This document shows, in pieces, positions 1 to 10,966 of a stretch of 64,000 nt of DNA. Each line of letters starts with the position of its first letter. The first letter of the stretch is position 1. The translations under genes and the position numbers were made by a program. This stretch comes from Mycobacterium sp. ACS4054 (GTDB lineage: Bacteria; Actinomycetota; Actinomycetes; Mycobacteriales; Mycobacteriaceae): assembly GCF_001667275.1 (NCBI RefSeq), contig NZ_LZHV01000052.1, positions 30,625-94,624 of the forward strand, in the 5' to 3' direction. The notes under the pieces were generated by a model. It was not told where the DNA came from, ran no database searches, and worked only from the letters and a program-made list of their open reading frames with translations.

Positions 1-1
1 C

Positions 2-850
2 CCGCTGCGCCAGCTGCGCTGGGCGCTGTCGGAGGTGCAGCGCGGAAACTACAACGCCCACATGCAGATCTACGACGCCAGCGAGCTGGGCCTGCTGCAG
101 GCGGGCTTCAACGACATGGTGCGTGACCTGTCCGAGCGGCAGCGGCTGCGCGACCTGTTCGGCCGCTACGTGGGTGAGGACGTGGCCCGCCGGGCGCTGG
201 AGCGCGGCACCGAGCTGGGTGGTCAGGAGCGCCACGTCGCGGTCCTGTTCGTCGACCTGGTCGGCTCCACCAAGCTCGCGTCGACGCGACCGCCCGCCGA
301 GGTGGTCCACCTGCTCAACGAGTTCTTCCGGGTGGTCGTCGAAACCGTGGGCCGGCACGGCGGTTTCGTGAACAAGTTCCAGGGCGACGCGGCGCTGGCC
401 ATCTTCGGCGCGCCGATCGAACACCCCGACGCTTCGGGCGGCGCGCTCGCCGCGGCCCGCGAGCTGCACGACGAGCTGCTCCCGGTGATCGGCTCGGCGG
501 AGTTCGGGATCGGGGTGTCGGCGGGCAGGGCGATCGCCGGGCACATCGGCGCGCAGGCCCGCTTCGAGTACACGGTCATCGGCGACCCGGTCAACGAGGC
601 CGCCCGGCTGACCGAGCTGGCCAAACTCGAGCCCGGCCACGTGCTGGCGTCGGCGATCGCGGTCAGCGGCGCGCTGGACGCCGAGGCCCTGTGCTGGGAT
701 GTCGGCGAGGTCGTCGAACTGCGCGGGCGCACCGCCCCCACCCAGCTGGCCCGGCCCGTGCATCTGGCCGGATCCCCGGAGCCCCAGCAACCCCAGCCCG
801 TCCGGGCGCCCGAGGAGGTGCCCAGCGAGGCGATCGGCCCGGGCTTCTAG
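2..850 (+). CDS. HAMP-linked class III adenylate cyclase, 5' truncated (Rv3645-like)
   Basis: The gene is cut by the window edge; the reading frame is open from base 2, so the GTG at 35 is internal. The visible part starts in a HAMP linker (roughly the first 45 residues) and continues into a class III nucleotidyl cyclase domain. It shows the metal-binding VLFVDLVGST motif, the helix and loop FVNKFQGDAALAIFGAP, and a conserved F-EYTVIGDPVNEAARL segment. The family makes cAMP from ATP at the membrane face; the missing N-terminus should carry six transmembrane helices. Gene order (topA next, convergent, 5 bp gap) matches Rv3645. A cAMP source near crp (29.8 kb) is thematically related but not an operon. 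Function is by family; the domain assignment is secure. Confidence 0.9.
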   Translation, partial: PLRQLRWALSEVQRGNYNAHMQIYDASELGLLQAGFNDMVRDLSERQRLRDLFGRYVGEDVARRALERGTELGGQERHVAVLFVDLVGSTKLASTRPPAEVVHLLNEFFRVVVETVGRHGGFVNKFQGDAALAIFGAPIEHPDASGGALAAARELHDELLPVIGSAEFGIGVSAGRAIAGHIGAQARFEYTVIGDPVNEAARLTELAKLEPGHVLASAIAVSGALDAEALCWDVGEVVELRGRTAPTQLARPVHLAGSPEPQQPQPVRAPEEVPSEAIGPGF

Positions 851-855
851 CCGGG

Positions 856-3663
<2,808 letters not shown>

Positions 3664-3697
3664 CTACGCTTACGCTCCATCCTTGGTCTGGGCCCCC

Positions 3698-3716
3698 CTG
3701 CGGGGCCGCCCCGCAG
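3698..3716. repeat. Perfect GC-rich hairpin between topA and the upstream gene
   Basis: Inverted repeat CTGCGGGG / CCCCGCAG with a 3-base loop. It sits in the 193-bp gap downstream of the Rv3647c-like gene and just upstream of topA (both minus strand). No T-run follows on the minus strand, so it is at best a U-less terminator or a processing hairpin. Confidence 0.4.
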
Positions 3717-3856
3717 AAGAATGACAGGCCGGCGTCAGAAATTCCGGGGAAATTCAGATACGCCAGCGTTCCTTCGCCTTCGGGCACCTGACAATTTCGC
3801 ACCCTTGGCCGCGACTGCGCAAACCGGCCGCCGCAACCGCAAATGTTTTTCCGCGG

Positions 3857-4447
3857 TTATACCCGCGGCCAGACCGGTGTCGCGTCAACGCCGTCCGGCG
3901 CGTCGCCCACGTTCTCTACCAGGCGCGATAGCCGGCGGCGGCCGCTGATCCGAAGCGCCGGGCGCCCTCCGCGGGTGCCGATCAATGTCGGGGCGATTCC
4001 GACCCGCATCAAAGCCGACGCCAGCGGGGAATGGGTGTCGGGCGCGTGGGGATCCAGGCCCAACAGGTAATGGTCGCCCTCGGGGTGACCGGCCGCCAGT
4101 GTCCACGCCCGTAATTCGCGGGGCCCGGGCAGCCAGCGCGGCGGCACGGTCTTCACCGCGCCGCGCGTCCATTCGGCGGCCAAACCGACCAAGGACGCCG
4201 TGACCGCGGTCCGCACCAGCGGGGTGTCCTCGTCGGTGCGACCGATCTCGGGTTCCAGCCCCGCCTCGCGGATCATCTCGGCCAGCGCCTCGGCGCGCCA
4301 CGGCTGATCCACCACCACGGACAGCCGCGCGCCCTGCGCCTCGGGACCGCCGACCATCACGATCTGGCCGGAAGCCGCCAGCACCCCGGACAGATCGGCG
4401 ACCGCGGGCGGCACCGACTCCGCTGTGAAGAAGGAAAGCTGGCTCAC
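3857..4447 (-). CDS. Conserved hypothetical protein (Rv3647c-like)
   Basis: A 196-residue soluble protein with no signal peptide or membrane segment and no motif I can assign to an enzyme. Its place between topA and cspA and its length match the mycobacterial Rv3647c family. The N-terminal part (SQLSFFTAESVPPAVADLSG) is acidic to neutral, and there is a basic stretch near residues 135-170 (GTRGGRPALRISGRRRLSRL). It lies upstream of topA in the same direction with a 193-bp gap containing a hairpin, so co-transcription is possible but unproven. Function unknown. Confidence 0.8.
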   Translation of the reverse strand: MSQLSFFTAESVPPAVADLSGVLAASGQIVMVGGPEAQGARLSVVVDQPWRAEALAEMIREAGLEPEIGRTDEDTPLVRTAVTASLVGLAAEWTRGAVKTVPPRWLPGPRELRAWTLAAGHPEGDHYLLGLDPHAPDTHSPLASALMRVGIAPTLIGTRGGRPALRISGRRRLSRLVENVGDAPDGVDATPVWPRV

Positions 4448-4530
4448 GCCAACGACAGTAGGCCAGGTCGACCATCCGCGTCTTGAACCAACCGGCGCGG
4501 CGACGGTTTCGCGAGCTTAGCCGCAATACG

Positions 4531-4573
4531 AAAACCCCCCGGCGGGCCCGCTGGGCGGGACTGCACGGGGGGT
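4531..4573 (-). terminator. Intrinsic terminator of cspA
   Basis: About 20 bp past the cspA stop, the minus strand has ACCCCCC, a GC-rich inner loop, GGGGGGT and then TTTT. Stem plus T-run in the right orientation makes a textbook rho-independent terminator, which is uncommon in mycobacteria and fits a highly expressed short gene. Confidence 0.7.
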
Positions 4574-4593
4574 CCGTTGAGAGTCGGCTCGTC

Positions 4594-4797
4594 CTAGACG
4601 GAGCGGACTCCGGTGGCCTGGGGGCCCTTAGGGCTGTGGCCGATTTCGAACTCGACCTTCTGGTTTTCTTCGAGGGTGCGGAAGCCCGAACCCTGGATCT
4701 CCGTGTAGTGGACAAACACGTCAGCGGAGCCGTCTTCGGGGGCAATGAACCCGAAGCCCTTCTCCGCGTTGAACCACTTCACAGTTCCCTGTGGCAT
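4594..4797 (-). CDS. cspA: Cold-shock protein A
   Basis: A 67-residue single OB-fold cold-shock domain that binds single-stranded RNA and DNA as an RNA chaperone. RNP-1 (KGFGFIAP, residues 13-20) and RNP-2 (DVFVHY, 26-31) are intact. The frame stays open upstream to 4962, but family length and a purine-rich Shine-Dalgarno (AAAGGAAAG, about 6 bp upstream) fix the ATG at 4797. Roughly 240 bp separate it from the divergent helicase gene, leaving room for a long structured 5' leader of the kind used for temperature control in this family. A clear terminator follows. Confidence 0.95.
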   Translation of the reverse strand: MPQGTVKWFNAEKGFGFIAPEDGSADVFVHYTEIQGSGFRTLEENQKVEFEIGHSPKGPQATGVRSV

Positions 4798-5041
4798 CTC
4801 TCGATCTTTCCTTTTCTTCTGGGTGCGGGGCATCGCTTTTCGATGCCCCGGGCCTGGTACGACCGCCATACCTCGCTCAGTCGCCGGAACTTCACCCGAC
4901 CGATTAACCTCGCAGGAACCGCGGCCGCAACGATAGATCCTGCGAAAGTTTGACACGAACACAGAAGCTGCGACCGCAAATAGTCAACCATGTTCGTCGC
5001 TTCGGCGACAGACTTGCGCCCCGGAGCCGTGTAAGGAGGGT

Positions 5042-7363
5042 GTGAACTTGGCGAGTTTCGGCAGCGAGCTGCTCGCCGCCGCGCTCGCCGGTACCGCCCC
5101 CGACGAGCACCCGCTGCGCCACGTCGCCGAGCTGCCGCCGCGAAGCGGCAGGCCGCACAGTTGGCCGGCGTGGGCCGAGCCCGACGTGGTGCGCGCCTTC
5201 ACCGCCCGCGGCGTCGGTTCCCCCTGGTCACACCAGTCGGCGGCCGCGGAACTGGCGCACGCCGGCCGGCACGTGGTGGTGAGCACCGGGACCGCGTCGG
5301 GCAAGTCGTTGGCCTATCAGCTGCCCATCCTCAACGCGCTGGCCACCGACCCGCGCGCCCGCGTGCTGTACCTGTCCCCGACCAAGGCGCTGGGCCACGA
5401 CCAATTGCGCGCCGCGCACGCGTTGACGGCCGCCATCCCGCGCTGCCACGACGTGGCTCCCACCGCCTACGACGGCGACAGCCCCCCGGAAGTCCGCCGC
5501 TTCGCGCGAGAGCGGTCCCGCTGGTTGTTCTCCAATCCCGACATGATCCACCTGTCGATCCTGCGCAACCATGCCCGCTGGGCCGTGCTGCTGCGGGGCC
5601 TTCGGTTCGTGATCGTCGACGAATGCCATTACTACCGCGGGGTTTTCGGGTCCAACGTGGCGATGGTGCTGCGCCGGTTGCTGCGGCTGTGCGCGCGCTA
5701 CTCTTCGGCGCCCACGGTGATCTTCGCCAGCGCGACGACCGACGCGCCGGGCGCGACGGCCGCCGAGCTGATCGGGCTTCCGGTCGAGGAGGTCACCGAG
5801 GACGGATCGCCGCAGGGCGCCCGGACGGTGGCGCTGTGGGAGCCGGCGCTGCGGGCGGATCTGCTCGGCGAAAACGGCGCGCCGGTGCGCCGCTCCGCCG
5901 GGGCGGAGGCGGCGCGGGTGATGGCGGACCTGGTCGCCGAGGGGGCGCAAACGCTGACGTTCGTCCGGTCGCGCCGCGCCGCGGAGTTGACCGCGCTGGG
6001 CACCCAGGCCCGGCTGGACGAGATCGCCCCGGATCTCTCCGGCAAGGTGGCGTCGTATCGGGCCGGCTATCTCGCCGAGGACCGGACGGCGCTCGAGCGC
6101 GCCCTCGCCGAGGGCCGGCTGCGCGGCCTGGCCACCACGAATGCCCTGGAGCTGGGCGTCGACATCGCGGGGCTGGACGCCGTGGTGCTCGCCGGGTTCC
6201 CCGGGACGGTCGCCTCGTTCTGGCAGCAGGCGGGCCGGGCGGGCCGCCGCGGGCAGGGGGCGTTGGTGGTGCTGATCGCCCGCGACGACCCGCTGGACAC
6301 GTTTCTGGTGCACAACCCGGCCGCGCTGCTGGGCAAGCCCGTGGAACGGGTGGTGATCGACCCAGCCAACCCTTACCTCCTCGGACCCCAATTGCTCTGC
6401 GCCGCAACCGAAATGCCGCTCGACGAGGCCGAGGTGCGTGACTTCGGCGCCATCGAGGTGGCCGAGGGCCTGGTCGACGACGGGCTGCTGCGTCGCCGCA
6501 ACGGCAAGTACTTTCCCGCGGCCGGCCTCGAACCGCATGGGGCGGTGGACATCCGGGGCTCGGCGGGCGGCCAGATCGTCATCGTCGAGGCCGACACCGG
6601 GCGGTTGCTGGGCAGCACCGGTGTCGGTCAGGCCCCGGCGTCGGTGCACCCGGGCGCCGTCTACCTGCATCAGGGCGAAAGCTACGTCGTCGACTCGCTG
6701 GACCTCGAGGACGCGATCGCGTTCGTGCACGCCGAGGACCCCGGTTACGCGACGTTCGCGCGGGAGATCACCGACATCGCCGTCACCGGCACCGGGGAGC
6801 GCAAGCAGTTCGGACCGGTCACCCTGGGCCTGGTGCCGGTGACCGTCACCCACCAGGTGGTGGGGTATCTGCGCCGCCGGCTGTCCGGGGAGGTGATCGA
6901 CTTCATCGAGTTGGACATGCCCGAACACACGCTGGCGACCACCGCGGTGATGTACACCATCACGGAGGAGGCGTTGGCGCGCAAGGGGATTGACGCACCT
7001 CGGATCCCGGGTTCGCTGCACGCCGCCGAGCACGCCGCGATCGGCCTGCTGCCGCTGGTGGCCAGCTGCGATCGTGGCGACATCGGCGGCTTGTCCACCG
7101 CCGTGGGACCGGACCCGGCCGGGCTGCCCAGCGTCTTCGTGTACGACGGCTATCCGGGCGGCGCCGGTTTCGCCGAACGCGGCTATCGCCGGGTGAGTAC
7201 CTGGTTGGGCGCGACCGCCGCCGCCATCGAGGCATGTGAATGCCCACGCGGGTGTCCGTCGTGCGTGCAATCACCCAAGTGCGGCAACGGCAACGACCCG
7301 CTCGACAAGGCTGGCGCGGTGCGCGTGCTGCGGCTGGTCCTCGCGGAGCTCGACGGTTCCTGA
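5042..7363 (+). CDS. DEAD/DEAH-box helicase, MrfA (YprA) family
   Basis: An SF2 helicase of 773 residues. The ATPase has a Walker A variant (STGTASGKSLAYQ, near residue 80), a DECH Walker B (VDECHYYRG) and motif VI in QAGRAGRRGQ (around 395-405). The C-terminal DUF1998 region carries four clustered cysteines (CECPRGCPSC then SPKCGNG), a zinc site. This is the layout of Bacillus MrfA, a 3'-5' helicase for mitomycin-type DNA damage; the role here is by homology. The gene corresponds to Rv3649. The start is the GTG at 5042. It is transcribed alone, divergent from cspA. Confidence 0.88.
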   Translation: MNLASFGSELLAAALAGTAPDEHPLRHVAELPPRSGRPHSWPAWAEPDVVRAFTARGVGSPWSHQSAAAELAHAGRHVVVSTGTASGKSLAYQLPILNALATDPRARVLYLSPTKALGHDQLRAAHALTAAIPRCHDVAPTAYDGDSPPEVRRFARERSRWLFSNPDMIHLSILRNHARWAVLLRGLRFVIVDECHYYRGVFGSNVAMVLRRLLRLCARYSSAPTVIFASATTDAPGATAAELIGLPVEEVTEDGSPQGARTVALWEPALRADLLGENGAPVRRSAGAEAARVMADLVAEGAQTLTFVRSRRAAELTALGTQARLDEIAPDLSGKVASYRAGYLAEDRTALERALAEGRLRGLATTNALELGVDIAGLDAVVLAGFPGTVASFWQQAGRAGRRGQGALVVLIARDDPLDTFLVHNPAALLGKPVERVVIDPANPYLLGPQLLCAATEMPLDEAEVRDFGAIEVAEGLVDDGLLRRRNGKYFPAAGLEPHGAVDIRGSAGGQIVIVEADTGRLLGSTGVGQAPASVHPGAVYLHQGESYVVDSLDLEDAIAFVHAEDPGYATFAREITDIAVTGTGERKQFGPVTLGLVPVTVTHQVVGYLRRRLSGEVIDFIELDMPEHTLATTAVMYTITEEALARKGIDAPRIPGSLHAAEHAAIGLLPLVASCDRGDIGGLSTAVGPDPAGLPSVFVYDGYPGGAGFAERGYRRVSTWLGATAAAIEACECPRGCPSCVQSPKCGNGNDPLDKAGAVRVLRLVLAELDGS

Positions 7364-7692
7364 GCAACCCCGCGGATGACGACCGACCCCTCGACGGTCG
7401 ATTCCACGGATGCGCGCTGTGCCGCCCGCGCCGAAAGCATTTCCTGCTGCTCACGAAATGCGGGCGCGCTACGCGCCGGCCAGCGAACGCTCATCGATGA
7501 GCGGTTCACAGCCCGAATGCGCGGGCGCAGCAGCAAACTACCAAGCCCGCTGCGGCATGGCAAGCTCATCGGCGCACCCACAAGCCCGAAGGCTTTGCCG
7601 CAGAGCGCGATATCGCATCCCGGGAGCCGCACCGAGACGGCGGGCGGACCCGACGTCCCGAGAACCCGCCGCCCCGCCGTAAAATCGGGCGC
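7364..7692. other. 329-bp gap without a recognisable gene
   Basis: Only overlapping GC-rich chance frames of 86-129 codons occur here, none with family resemblance. In M. tuberculosis a PE gene (PE33) occupies this position; no PE N-terminus is visible. The gap presumably holds the promoter of the next gene, but I can name no specific box. Confidence 0.5.
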
Positions 7693-8727
7693 ATGGCCCA
7701 CGACTGGTTGCTCGTGGAGACGCTGGGGGGCGAGCCCACCGTGGTGGCGCAGGGACGTCAACTGAAGAACCTGGTCCCCATCACCACGTTCATGCGCCGT
7801 AGCCCCTATCTGGCCGCGGTGCGGACGGCGATCGCCGAGACCGTACAGACCGGACAGAGCCTGACCAGCATCACTCCCAAGCGCGACCGCGTCATTCGCA
7901 CCGAACCGGTGGTGATGTCGGACGGCTTCATCCACGGCGTGCACGTGTGGACCGGGCCCGCCGATGTCGAACCGCCCGAGCGGCCGACCCCGGGACCGCT
8001 GAAGTGGGACCTGACCCAGGGCGTCGCCACCGACACCCGGGAGTCGTTGACCAACAGCGGCAAGAATCCCGAGGTGGAGGTCACCTTCGGCCGGGCCTTC
8101 GCCGAAGACCTGCCGTCGCGCGAGCTCAACCCCAACGAAACCAAGGTGCTTGCCATGGCCGTCAAGGCCAAGCCCGACCAAACCATCTGCAGCACTTGGG
8201 ATCTCACCGACTGGCAGGGCACTCCCATGCGGATCGGTTTCGTGGCGCGCACCGGCCTGGAGGAGGGCCCCGACGGCCGCGACCACCTGGTCGCGCGGGC
8301 GATCAACTGGCGCGCCGAGCTCAAGGGCCCCCCGGTGTCGACCGACGATCTGGCGCAACGGATCCTGAGCGGACTGGCCCAGGCCGGCGTCCACCGCGCA
8401 CTGATCGACCTGAAGAACTGGGCGCTGCTGAAATGGCTGGACGAGCCCTGCACCTTCTACGACTGGCGGGGCAGCGAGACCGGCAAGCCGAAGGTCCACC
8501 CCGACGACCAGCACCTGGTGGCGTCGATGACCGAGGAATTCGCCCAGGGCGCCACCAGTCGGGTGTTGCGAATGCCCGCCGTCGACGATGGTTGGGTGCC
8601 GGTGCACGTCACCGTCAACCGGGTGGAGCTCGAACCGGATACCTACGCCGGGCTGGTATCGCTGCGGCTGCCGTCCGATGAGGAACTCGCCGCCGCCGGG
8701 CGGCCGGACGGCGACCCGGCGGCCTAG
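7693..8727 (+). CDS. PAS-like sensory protein (Rv3651 family)
   Basis: A 344-residue soluble protein starting MAHDWLLVETLGGEPTVVAQG. Length and position match Rv3651, a mycobacterial family that I recall from structural work as built of tandem PAS-like domains; no catalytic motif is visible in this sequence. Repeated beta-rich segments (for example QTICSTWDLTDWQGTPMRIG, and WVPVHVTVNRVELEPDTYAG near the C-terminus) fit such a fold. It has its own promoter region and ends overlapping by 4 bp the end of the convergent pilus operon. Function unknown; a signalling or ligand-binding role is inference. Confidence 0.7.
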   Translation: MAHDWLLVETLGGEPTVVAQGRQLKNLVPITTFMRRSPYLAAVRTAIAETVQTGQSLTSITPKRDRVIRTEPVVMSDGFIHGVHVWTGPADVEPPERPTPGPLKWDLTQGVATDTRESLTNSGKNPEVEVTFGRAFAEDLPSRELNPNETKVLAMAVKAKPDQTICSTWDLTDWQGTPMRIGFVARTGLEEGPDGRDHLVARAINWRAELKGPPVSTDDLAQRILSGLAQAGVHRALIDLKNWALLKWLDEPCTFYDWRGSETGKPKVHPDDQHLVASMTEEFAQGATSRVLRMPAVDDGWVPVHVTVNRVELEPDTYAGLVSLRLPSDEELAAAGRPDGDPAA

Positions 8728-9086
8728 CCACGAACCGGCCCCGCCCGCGCGGCGGCGCCGGCCGCACCACCGAAGACCGGCACCCGGACGGTGACGACGA
8801 CATCAAGGTCCTCCACCACGCAACCGGCGTCGCCGGCCCGCATCCGGTGTGCCACCGCCGTCGCGCGGGCACAGGCCGCTTCGGGCCCGGCCGGCAGCCG
8901 GGCAGCCGCGGCCAGCGCGGCCAGATCGGCGGCCGCTTGCGCGCGATGCCGCGCCACCACCACCGCACCGAGGTACGCCCCGGCCCCCGTAACGGACAAC
9001 AGCACCGCCACCATCCAGGCCGCGACCAGGGTGGCCGCGCCCCGATCATCCCGAGGGCTCGGCCACCGAGACCCCCTTGGCCGCAA
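8724..9086 (-). CDS. TadE/TadG-like pilus-assembly protein (Rv3654c-like)
   Basis: Last gene of the tad operon. The recognisable part begins DDRGAATLVAAWMVAVLLSV, a hydrophobic helix preceded by the short hydrophilic GAATL head typical of TadE/TadG pseudopilins. A helical AAADLAALAAAARLPAG stretch and an Rv3654c-like C-terminus follow. No ATG or GTG lies in frame before the membrane helix. The TTG at 9086, inside the upstream gene, is the first plausible start (120 residues) and would imply translational coupling. In M. tuberculosis the Rv3654c/Rv3655c pair was reported to be secreted and to dampen macrophage apoptosis. Start uncertain, gene real. Confidence 0.72.
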   Translation of the reverse strand: MRPRGSRWPSPRDDRGAATLVAAWMVAVLLSVTGAGAYLGAVVVARHRAQAAADLAALAAAARLPAGPEAACARATAVAHRMRAGDAGCVVEDLDVVVTVRVPVFGGAAGAAARAGPVRG

Positions 9087-9375
9087 TGTCGAGCGCCGGC
9101 AACAACTTCGAGTGCGCGACCACGGTGGCCACCACGAACTCACCGTCGCGGTGCACCTCGACGCGCGCCCCGCCCGGGGCGATGCGACGCGCGACGCCCA
9201 CCGCCGAGCGCTCGTCGCCGCGGGCGGCCAGGCGGGCGGCCTCGCGGGCGGCGTCCACGCAGCGCACCTGCATCGAAACCGCCGTGATGCCGGCCAGACA
9301 CAGCACCAGCACGACGACGAGCGTGGCGATGCCCAGCGCGGCCTCGACGGTGGCGGCACCGGCACTGCCGGCTAG
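9046..9375 (-). CDS. TadE-like minor pilin (Rv3655c-like)
   Basis: The frame shows GAATVEAALGIATLVVVLVL, a TadE-type N-terminus with the Glu-containing pseudopilin head followed by a transmembrane helix. A conserved AVSMQVRCVDAAREAARLAA segment and a beta-rich C-terminus follow. There is no ATG, GTG or TTG in this frame between the flp stop codon and the helix. I give the coordinates from the codon overlapping the flp stop; the true start may be a rare codon (CTG) or re-initiation after flp. Predicted role: minor pilin or assembly platform component of the Flp pilus. Confidence 0.68.
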   Translation of the reverse strand, partial: LAGSAGAATVEAALGIATLVVVLVLCLAGITAVSMQVRCVDAAREAARLAARGDERSAVGVARRIAPGGARVEVHRDGEFVVATVVAHSKLLPALDIAAKGVSVAEPSG

Positions 9376-9575
9376 GCCTTGGTGTTGAGCGCGCGCCCGA
9401 TGATGTTGGTCAGCGCCGACACGATGGAGTCGCCGGTCACGACGGTGTACAGGATCGCCCCGAAGGCGGCAGCCGCCACTGTGCCGATGGCGTACTCGAC
9501 CGTGGACATGCCCGACTCGTCGGACGCCAACACCGTCACCCGGGCGACAATGAAGCGAATCATGTTGTACAGCAA
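9372..9575 (-). CDS. flp: Flp-type (type IVb) pilin
   Basis: A 67-residue prepilin (Rv3656c-like). After a short basic leader, the sequence G-MSTVEYAIG gives the Flp/Fap processing site: Gly before the cut, Glu at +5 and Tyr at +6. One hydrophobic helix (IGTVAAAAFGAILYTVVTG) and a short tail (SALTNIIGRALNTKA) follow. The processed pilin would polymerise into thin adhesive pili. It lies between the platform proteins TadB/C upstream and the TadE-like genes downstream. No prepilin peptidase (TadV) gene is seen in the window, so processing must rely on an enzyme encoded elsewhere. Confidence 0.92.
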   Translation of the reverse strand: MLYNMIRFIVARVTVLASDESGMSTVEYAIGTVAAAAFGAILYTVVTGDSIVSALTNIIGRALNTKA

Positions 9576-9590
9576 TGGTTTCCTTTCTTC

Positions 9591-10178
9591 TCACCATAAT
9601 CCCGACTGGAAGACATCGCCGGCCAGCCCGGCCACCACCGGGACGATCCCCAGGCACACGAACGCCGGTAAGAAGCACACCCCGAGCGGGCCGGCGATCA
9701 GCACCCCGGCGCGCTCGGCGGCGGCGGTGGCGGCGTGCGCGGCGTCGTGACGGGATTGGTCGGCCAGCTCGGCGCCCCCCTCGGCCAGCGCCGCGCCCGA
9801 AGCCGCCGAACGCCGAGCCAACCGCAGCAACGCCTCGACCTGGGCATCGGCACCTACCTCCGGCGAAACCGCCCACGCGACAACGGGATCCGCGCCCAAC
9901 GCCAGCAGGTCGGCCGCGCGCCGCAGCACGCGGGCCAACACCGGCGGGGCGGCCGTTGCGGCGGCGGCCGCCGCGGTGGCCACCGCCATGCCCGCGCCCA
10001 GGCACACGGCCAGCACGTCGAAACAGGATGCGACGGCGAGCGGATCGGGGCCGCGCGCCGGCCCGCGCCCCGGGCGCCGCCAACGCTCGCGGGCCGGGAT
10101 CCGCGCCCGCGCCCGGACCAGCGACGGCCCGGGTCCGATCCACGCGGCCACCGCGAGAAACAACGCCGCCGCGGTCAC
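9591..10178 (-). CDS. tadC: TadC-like inner-membrane pilus platform protein
   Basis: A 195-residue type II secretion F-domain protein (Rv3657c-like). It has an N-terminal hydrophobic segment (VTAAALFLAVAAWIG), a second near residues 52-80, an amphipathic cytoplasmic part (VEALLRLARRSAASGAAL), and a C-terminal membrane segment (LGVCFLPAFVCLGIVPVVAG). The start GTG overlaps the TadB stop (GTGA), indicating translational coupling; the frame extends upstream but only over tadB. With TadB it should form the membrane platform that the TadA ATPase drives. Confidence 0.85.
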   Translation of the reverse strand: MTAAALFLAVAAWIGPGPSLVRARARIPARERWRRPGRGPARGPDPLAVASCFDVLAVCLGAGMAVATAAAAAATAAPPVLARVLRRAADLLALGADPVVAWAVSPEVGADAQVEALLRLARRSAASGAALAEGGAELADQSRHDAAHAATAAAERAGVLIAGPLGVCFLPAFVCLGIVPVVAGLAGDVFQSGLW

Positions 10179-10966
10179 GCTCCGACCCGATCCGTGATGC
10201 GGTCCGCCCAGCACAGGCCCGCGCACGCCAGCGTGGAACCGGCCACCAGGAGCCAGCCGCCCGCATGCCCGTCGAGCAGGAAGGCCAGCGGCCGCGCGCC
10301 GATCAATTGGCCCAACAGCACGCCGAGCACCGGCAGGCCCGCGAGAATGGCCGCGGTGGCGCGCGCGCCGGCCATGTTCGACGTGACCCGCGCCGAAAAG
10401 CGTTGCCGCTCGGCGGTATCGCGCTGTGCCGCGCGCATCAGCGTCGCGATCGCCAGGCCGTGGTCGCTGGCCAGCTGCCAGCACAGCGCGAGGCGATCCC
10501 AATGCGTCGGCAGCGCTGACGATTTCGCGGCGGCGCGCAGACCGGCCGCGACGTCGGCCCCGAGCCTGGCGCGGGCCGCGACCGCCCGCAAGGACGTCGC
10601 GACCGCACCGGTGGTTTCGCCGGCGGCCACCCCGAACGCGCGCACCGGATGGGACCCGACGCGCAATTCACCGACGAGCACGTCGAGCGCGCCCTCCAGC
10701 GTTTGGCCCTCGCGCAGTGCGCATCGGATGCGGTGGCGGCGACGAAAGCGCACGCTCGCGGTCGCGCCCACGACCGCGACGGCCAGCACCGTCGTCAGCG
10801 GCAGCGGCGCGGCGGCCGCACCCGCGACCCCCGTCGCAAGACAGGCCGCCGCGCGCGGGCGCCACCGACGGTTCGGCGTTACCGGCGCGAGGCGGCGCCG
10901 CGGTGACGGCGGCCCGACGATGAGCGCGAGCGCCAACAGCAGCGCGCCGGCCGTCGTCCCGTTCAT
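10175..10966 (-). CDS. tadB: TadB-like inner-membrane pilus platform protein
   Basis: A 263-residue T2SSF-domain protein (Rv3658c-like). N-terminal helices (TAGALLLALALIVG and a second around residues 45-70) precede the cytoplasmic helical domain (REGQTLEGALDVLVGELRVG), and two hydrophobic helices close the protein (AILAGLPVLGVLLGQLIG; WLLVAGSTLACAGLCW). The ATG at 10966 is chosen over a 24-codon upstream extension because it overlaps the tadA stop as ATGA. It is partner to TadC and TadA. Confidence 0.86.
   Translation of the reverse strand: MNGTTAGALLLALALIVGPPSPRRRLAPVTPNRRWRPRAAACLATGVAGAAAAPLPLTTVLAVAVVGATASVRFRRRHRIRCALREGQTLEGALDVLVGELRVGSHPVRAFGVAAGETTGAVATSLRAVAARARLGADVAAGLRAAAKSSALPTHWDRLALCWQLASDHGLAIATLMRAAQRDTAERQRFSARVTSNMAGARATAAILAGLPVLGVLLGQLIGARPLAFLLDGHAGGWLLVAGSTLACAGLCWADRITDRVGA

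Noticed and set aside
5228..7270. 680-codon open frame on the minus strand
   Set aside because: Antisense shadow of the MrfA-type helicase, which has intact helicase motifs.
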